Source: Vibrio sp. 10N (lineage in GTDB: Bacteria > Pseudomonadota > Gammaproteobacteria > Enterobacterales > Vibrionaceae). From it: 64,000 nt of DNA. Position numbers and translations under genes: made by a program. The notes under the pieces are model-generated. The model searched no databases and had not been told where the DNA came from. It was given only the letters and a program-made list of their open reading frames with translations. Every line of letters begins with the position of its first letter. Positions within the stretch are counted from its first letter, which is position 1. Location of the stretch: positions 1,364,001 through 1,428,000 of the forward strand of contig NZ_BTPM01000002.1 in NCBI RefSeq assembly GCF_036245475.1, read 5' to 3'. Below are positions 61,601-64,000 of the stretch, piece by piece.

Positions 61601-61857
61601 TGAGGATGACGGCTACGTGGGGCATGTTAAAAACGAGCGGACGTAGACTATTTTTGTCCAGAACCTTCATGACGGGCACTTCTGCTCAGAAATACCCCAA
61701 ACCTTCTCAGAACCTGCGAACGGAAACCTAGCCAGTAAACCAATAGACCCAGTCAATCTAATCACTATTTTGAACTCTCATACGGAAACTTTCCCGAAAC
61801 TCGCCTCCATAGCTATATGGCGACTCACATAATAGGTTGATATAAATGGCAGCAACA
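61601..61857. other. REP remnant and intergenic sequence after the IS
   Basis: Begins with the right arm of the interrupted REP hairpin (61601-61611). The rest has no ORF I can support. The end (61833-61857) shares GGTTGATAT and GGCAGCAACA with the region before 57404. Confidence 0.45.
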
Positions 61858-61891
61858 TAGACGGAATGCAAAATTGGAAAAAGCCCGTCTA
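61858..61891. repeat. Recurrent palindrome, copy 3
   Basis: TAGACGG and CCGTCTA arms flanking 20 bases, with GGCAGCAACA before and TATAAAGCG after. It is 82 bases upstream of the toxin-antitoxin operon and 61600 bases from the window start; copies 1 and 2 have almost no loop. Confidence 0.65.
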
Positions 61892-61925
61892 TAAAGCGCT
61901 AACCGTCATGGAGATTGATATACTC

Positions 61926-61949
61926 AAAGTGATAGAATAGTATCACTTT
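61926..61949. promoter_or_regulatory. Palindromic operator of the toxin-antitoxin operon
   Basis: AAAGTGATA and TATCACTTT form a perfect 9-bp inverted repeat with a six-base spacer, 24 bases before the antitoxin ATG. Autoregulation by the antitoxin at such a site is typical for the family. Confidence 0.7.
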
Positions 61950-61972
61950 AGTATTCATTTGGAGCAGCTCTC

Positions 61973-62230
61973 ATGAAAGTAGAACTAGTTACATCACTTA
62001 AACGTCAGGCAACTAAGATCCTCGCCGACCTCCGCGACACTAAAGAGCCTGTGTTAATAACCGAGCATGGCAAGCCATCCGCGTATCTCGTTGATGTTGA
62101 TGATTACGAATTTATGCAAAATCGTTTGGCTATTCTTGAAGGTATAGCACGAGGCGAACGCGCATTAGCTGACGGCAAAGCTGTAAGTCATGATGAAGCC
62201 AAGGACAAAATGTCTAAATGGCTAAAATAA
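61973..62230 (+). CDS. Phd/YefM-family antitoxin
   Basis: 85 residues. The N-terminal Phd/YefM fold (MKVELVTSLKRQATKILADL, then PVLITEHGKPSAYLVDVDDYEFM) is DNA-binding, and the C-terminal part (LADGKAVSHDEAKDKMSKWLK) wraps the toxin. It overlaps the toxin gene by 13 bases, ensuring antitoxin is made first. It should bind the palindrome at 61926. Confidence 0.92.
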   Translation: MKVELVTSLKRQATKILADLRDTKEPVLITEHGKPSAYLVDVDDYEFMQNRLAILEGIARGERALADGKAVSHDEAKDKMSKWLK

Positions 62231-62520
62231 TCTGGACTGAGCCAGCGTTATCTGACCTTAAAGATATCGCTGAATACATCGCAATTGAAAACACTGTTGC
62301 GGCAAAGCAGTTGGTCCAAATGATCTTCTCCAACGTCGAGCGCTTACAAACTTTCCCGGAGTCTGGTCGTATTCCTCCCGAGCTAAAACACCTGCGTTAT
62401 CGTGAAGTTGTCGTTAATCCCTGTCGTGTTTTCTATAAGCAAGACGGTGACAAAGTTTTTATTCTGTTTGTCATGCGTGCTGAGAGAGATTTACGCAAGT
62501 TCCTGCTGAGTAAGCAATAA
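62218..62520 (+). CDS. RelE/ParE-family toxin
   Basis: 100 residues with the ParE/RelE pattern IIWTEPALSDLKDIAEYIAIEN, LQTFPESGRIPPELKHLRYREVVVNPCRVFYKQDGDKVFILFVMRAERDLRKFL. Whether it cuts ribosome-bound mRNA or poisons gyrase cannot be told from sequence; the VNPCRVFY pattern is typical of ParE-like members. It is paired with the antitoxin upstream in a cassette-like setting. Confidence 0.92.
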   Translation: MAKIIWTEPALSDLKDIAEYIAIENTVAAKQLVQMIFSNVERLQTFPESGRIPPELKHLRYREVVVNPCRVFYKQDGDKVFILFVMRAERDLRKFLLSKQ

Positions 62521-62688
62521 CCATTGGGAATGAGTGACTAACAAACGGCTATGGCACTAGTCGCCTTACTCGAAGAAATCCGTACATATCTAAATCAGAA
62601 GATTTACTGACACGGAAATGTCCAGAACAATGCAGACTGGAGATGTAACACTAATTTCCCTCAAAGTCTTTTAGGCCGCAGAACCAAA
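62521..62688. other. Short gap with possible degenerate attC left end
   Basis: After the toxin stop, CTAACAAACGGC near 62542-62553 resembles the beginning of VCR-like attC sites, but no matching right arm is seen. Confidence 0.3.
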
Positions 62689-62720
62689 ATGCCCACAAGA
62701 TCTGGCATCTTATGGGCATT
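62689..62720 (-). terminator. Terminator of the VOC gene
   Basis: AATGCCCA and TGGGCATT pair, with an inner AAGAT/ATCTT pair extending the stem. On the minus strand it is followed by TTGG, and lies 28 bases past the stop at 62748. Confidence 0.65.
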
Positions 62721-62747
62721 AAAATTTTCACTTATCAGATAAGAGCA

Positions 62748-63251
62748 TTACTCGTAATCAGAAGCGTAAGTGTCTTCGTAAGAGTGAGAGTAGAACTCAA
62801 ATAGGTTACCAAACGGGTCTTCTAGGTAAACCATTTGTGCTTGCTTAGAATCATCTTCTGGGTGGTAACGGTGAATATCCATGCGTACTTTACCGCCGAA
62901 CTCTTCTACACGTGTGATTGCTGATTCAAACTGCTCTTTTGGAAGCTGTAGACAGAAGTGGAAGATACCTAGGCGAGAAAAATCAACATTATGACGCTCT
63001 TCGCGGTCAACCATTTCGAACAACTCTACGCCGATACCGTCAGTTGTCACCAGGTGAGCAATGTTGAAACCTTTGAAGCCTTCACCAAATACGGCAATAC
63101 ACATACGACCGATTGCAGATTCGCGCTCTTCGATCACTTTAGTGTTGTTCATTACAACGCGAAGACCTAGCGCTTTAGTGTAGAACTCTACCGCTTTGTC
63201 CATATCGCCAACCATGATACCAACGTGATTCATTTTCATAACTTTCTCCAA
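62748..63251 (-). CDS. VOC-family (glyoxalase/dioxygenase superfamily) protein
   Basis: 167 residues with the glyoxalase I-like start MNHVGIMVGDMDKAVEFYTKALGLRVV and the second-half ending VYLEDPFGNLFEFYS. The metal ligand pattern (H near the start, E in FGNLFEF) is present, but the substrate is unknown. By family it may be a lactoylglutathione lyase-like or lyase-type enzyme. Codon use looks like the chromosome backbone rather than the cassettes. Confidence 0.85.
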   Translation of the reverse strand: MEKVMKMNHVGIMVGDMDKAVEFYTKALGLRVVMNNTKVIEERESAIGRMCIAVFGEGFKGFNIAHLVTTDGIGVELFEMVDREERHNVDFSRLGIFHFCLQLPKEQFESAITRVEEFGGKVRMDIHRYHPEDDSKQAQMVYLEDPFGNLFEFYSHSYEDTYASDYE

Positions 63252-63410
63252 AAACTGATTTGATTATTTCGTGTTTCGTTTCGATGTGGAGAAGTATAGG
63301 GATGATAAGGTTTAATGAAAAATTATCAATAATTATAAAAATGATAACATAAATTTATAATCTACTTTAAGGGCTATTTTTACCAATCAGGATAAGGTGA
63401 CTTCTTTTTA
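63252..63410. other. AT-rich promoter region of the VOC gene
   Basis: Rich in A and T with repeated TTATCAATAATTATAA-type sequence. A Fur-like site was considered and judged too weak. No ORF. Confidence 0.4.
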
Positions 63411-63566
63411 CCCCATTTCGTGCTTCAAGCCTTCGTCAAAATTACCGTCATTCCCTTGAAAAAGGGAATCTCATTCAGCGCGTCTCAAAGCTGATTTACG
63501 TGACTTAGTCGAATATTTTCAGTTAGCTACGCGCGGTAGGAGATCCTCACTTTTGTGAGGATGACG
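63411..63566. repeat. Vibrio REP-like repeat, copy B (intact)
   Basis: Two hairpins: ATTCCC and GGGAAT around a short loop, and GATCCTCAC with GTGAGGATGAC. It is the uninterrupted version of copy A at 60127, over about 150 bases. Confidence 0.75.
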
Positions 63567-63786
63567 AATATATTCGTGAGCGAAGGGGTTGGAATAACCA
63601 ACAAACTTCTGTCAAAGACTGAGCTATAACCCCGTTGGAACTAACAATCACAGACAAACTATCTTTTTGTTTTCGGTGTGCGCGTTGAGTAGATTCCGCA
63701 TCGAGTGCGGAATGACGGAAATTTGGGTAATTGTGAATGTTAGGGTCAAGTCTTTATCTATTCGGTTTAACCGTGACTGAGTTCAA
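63567..63786. other. Gap with a further REP-like hairpin
   Basis: No gene. Contains ATTCCGCA/TGCGGAAT (63693-63713), a REP-type hairpin followed by GACGG, in the same style as copies A and B. Confidence 0.55.
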
Positions 63787-64000
63787 CTAACCCACCGTCT
63801 TATACTTCAATTTCAACTTAGTCAGCACCTCTTTCCCTTTATCGGTACTATAAGGCCACAATAGAACGATAAACTTAACAACGCCGCGATTCACATCGGC
63901 TTTGGTTATCGACTTGCTCACTGAGTTTGCCATTAAATAGCTCACCCAGAAGCCACCAACGACGCGCATCAGTTCAATTAGCTCATCGATTTGATCGTCG
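63787..64000 (-). CDS. Partial gene running off the right edge, unknown function
   Basis: The C-terminal about 70 residues of a frame that stays open to the window end (upstream residues DDQIDELIELMRVVGGFW are in frame), so an apparent start at 63969 is not the real one. The end is basic (LTKLKLKYKTVG). I recognise no family. Confidence 0.5.
   Translation of the reverse strand, partial: DDQIDELIELMRVVGGFWVSYLMANSVSKSITKADVNRGVVKFIVLLWPYSTDKGKEVLTKLKLKYKTVG

Noticed and set aside
63310..63360. Fur-like site before the VOC gene
   Set aside because: TTATCAATAATTATAA-type sequence is simply AT-rich and lacks the 6-1-6 symmetry seen at 19693.
1..64000. CRISPR arrays, tRNA or rRNA genes
   Set aside because: No regularly spaced repeat-spacer pattern and no tRNA- or rRNA-like sequence was noticed on either strand; a dedicated scan was not possible.

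Overview
The window looks like a Vibrio chromosome segment: moderate GC, Vibrio-type uronate (kdg/kdu) genes, an aerobactin locus, palindromic REP-like repeats, VCR-like attC sites and a gene-dense two-strand layout. No rRNA, tRNA or CRISPR array was seen. All family names come from reading protein sequence and recalling known families; no database was searched.

Layout. 0-4 kb: a chemoreceptor with its own periplasmic binding protein, then an AI-2E-type transporter broken by an in-frame amber codon. 4-7.8 kb: a sodium/solute symporter facing kdgK-kdgA, the last two steps of 2-keto-3-deoxygluconate (KDG) use. 7.8-21.6 kb: a complete aerobactin system around a Fur-box intergenic region. iucC runs rightward. 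An exporter, iutA, an FhuCDB-type ABC importer, a nitroreductase, an IucA-IucB fusion and iucD run leftward as one tightly coupled operon. 21.6-24.6 kb: a LysM-domain membrane-active effector candidate followed by four paralogous small membrane proteins (likely immunity). At least two of these are preceded by decayed 3' tails of the toxin gene, and one is frameshifted by a 14-bp tandem repeat.

24.8-28.2 kb: kduD, a YgjV-like membrane protein, kdgF and an RpiB/LacAB-type isomerase, with kdgR divergent. 28.3-32.5 kb: a CBS/DUF294 signalling protein, a DEDDh exonuclease and a second chemoreceptor. 32.5-44.4 kb: a polyuronate utilisation locus with a KdgM porin, an Alginate_lyase-fold lyase, a beta-helix protein, two nearly identical symporters facing each other, UxaC and a heparinase-II/III-fold oligouronide lyase. 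KdgR-like palindromes lie in front of several of these units. Together with kdgK/kdgA they form a nearly complete route from polymer to pyruvate and glyceraldehyde 3-phosphate. The substrate is uncertain; UxaC suggests a glucuronate-containing polymer such as glucuronan rather than alginate alone.

44.5-51.3 kb: an LD-carboxypeptidase-like gene with an apparent ATA start, a PAP2 phosphatase lipoprotein, an OYE-family reductase, a LysR regulator and two small unknown genes. 51.3-56 kb: a five-gene leftward operon (two paralogous membrane proteins, an outer-membrane protein, a chalcone-isomerase-like protein, an alpha/beta hydrolase) behind a tandem palindromic operator. I do not recognise this as a described system. 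56-64 kb: integron-like gene cassettes (two HEPN-motif proteins, DUF4160, GIY-YIG, toxin-antitoxin), attC sites, a recurrent palindrome, an IS1111-type element inserted into a REP-like hairpin, a VOC-family protein, and a gene running off the right edge.
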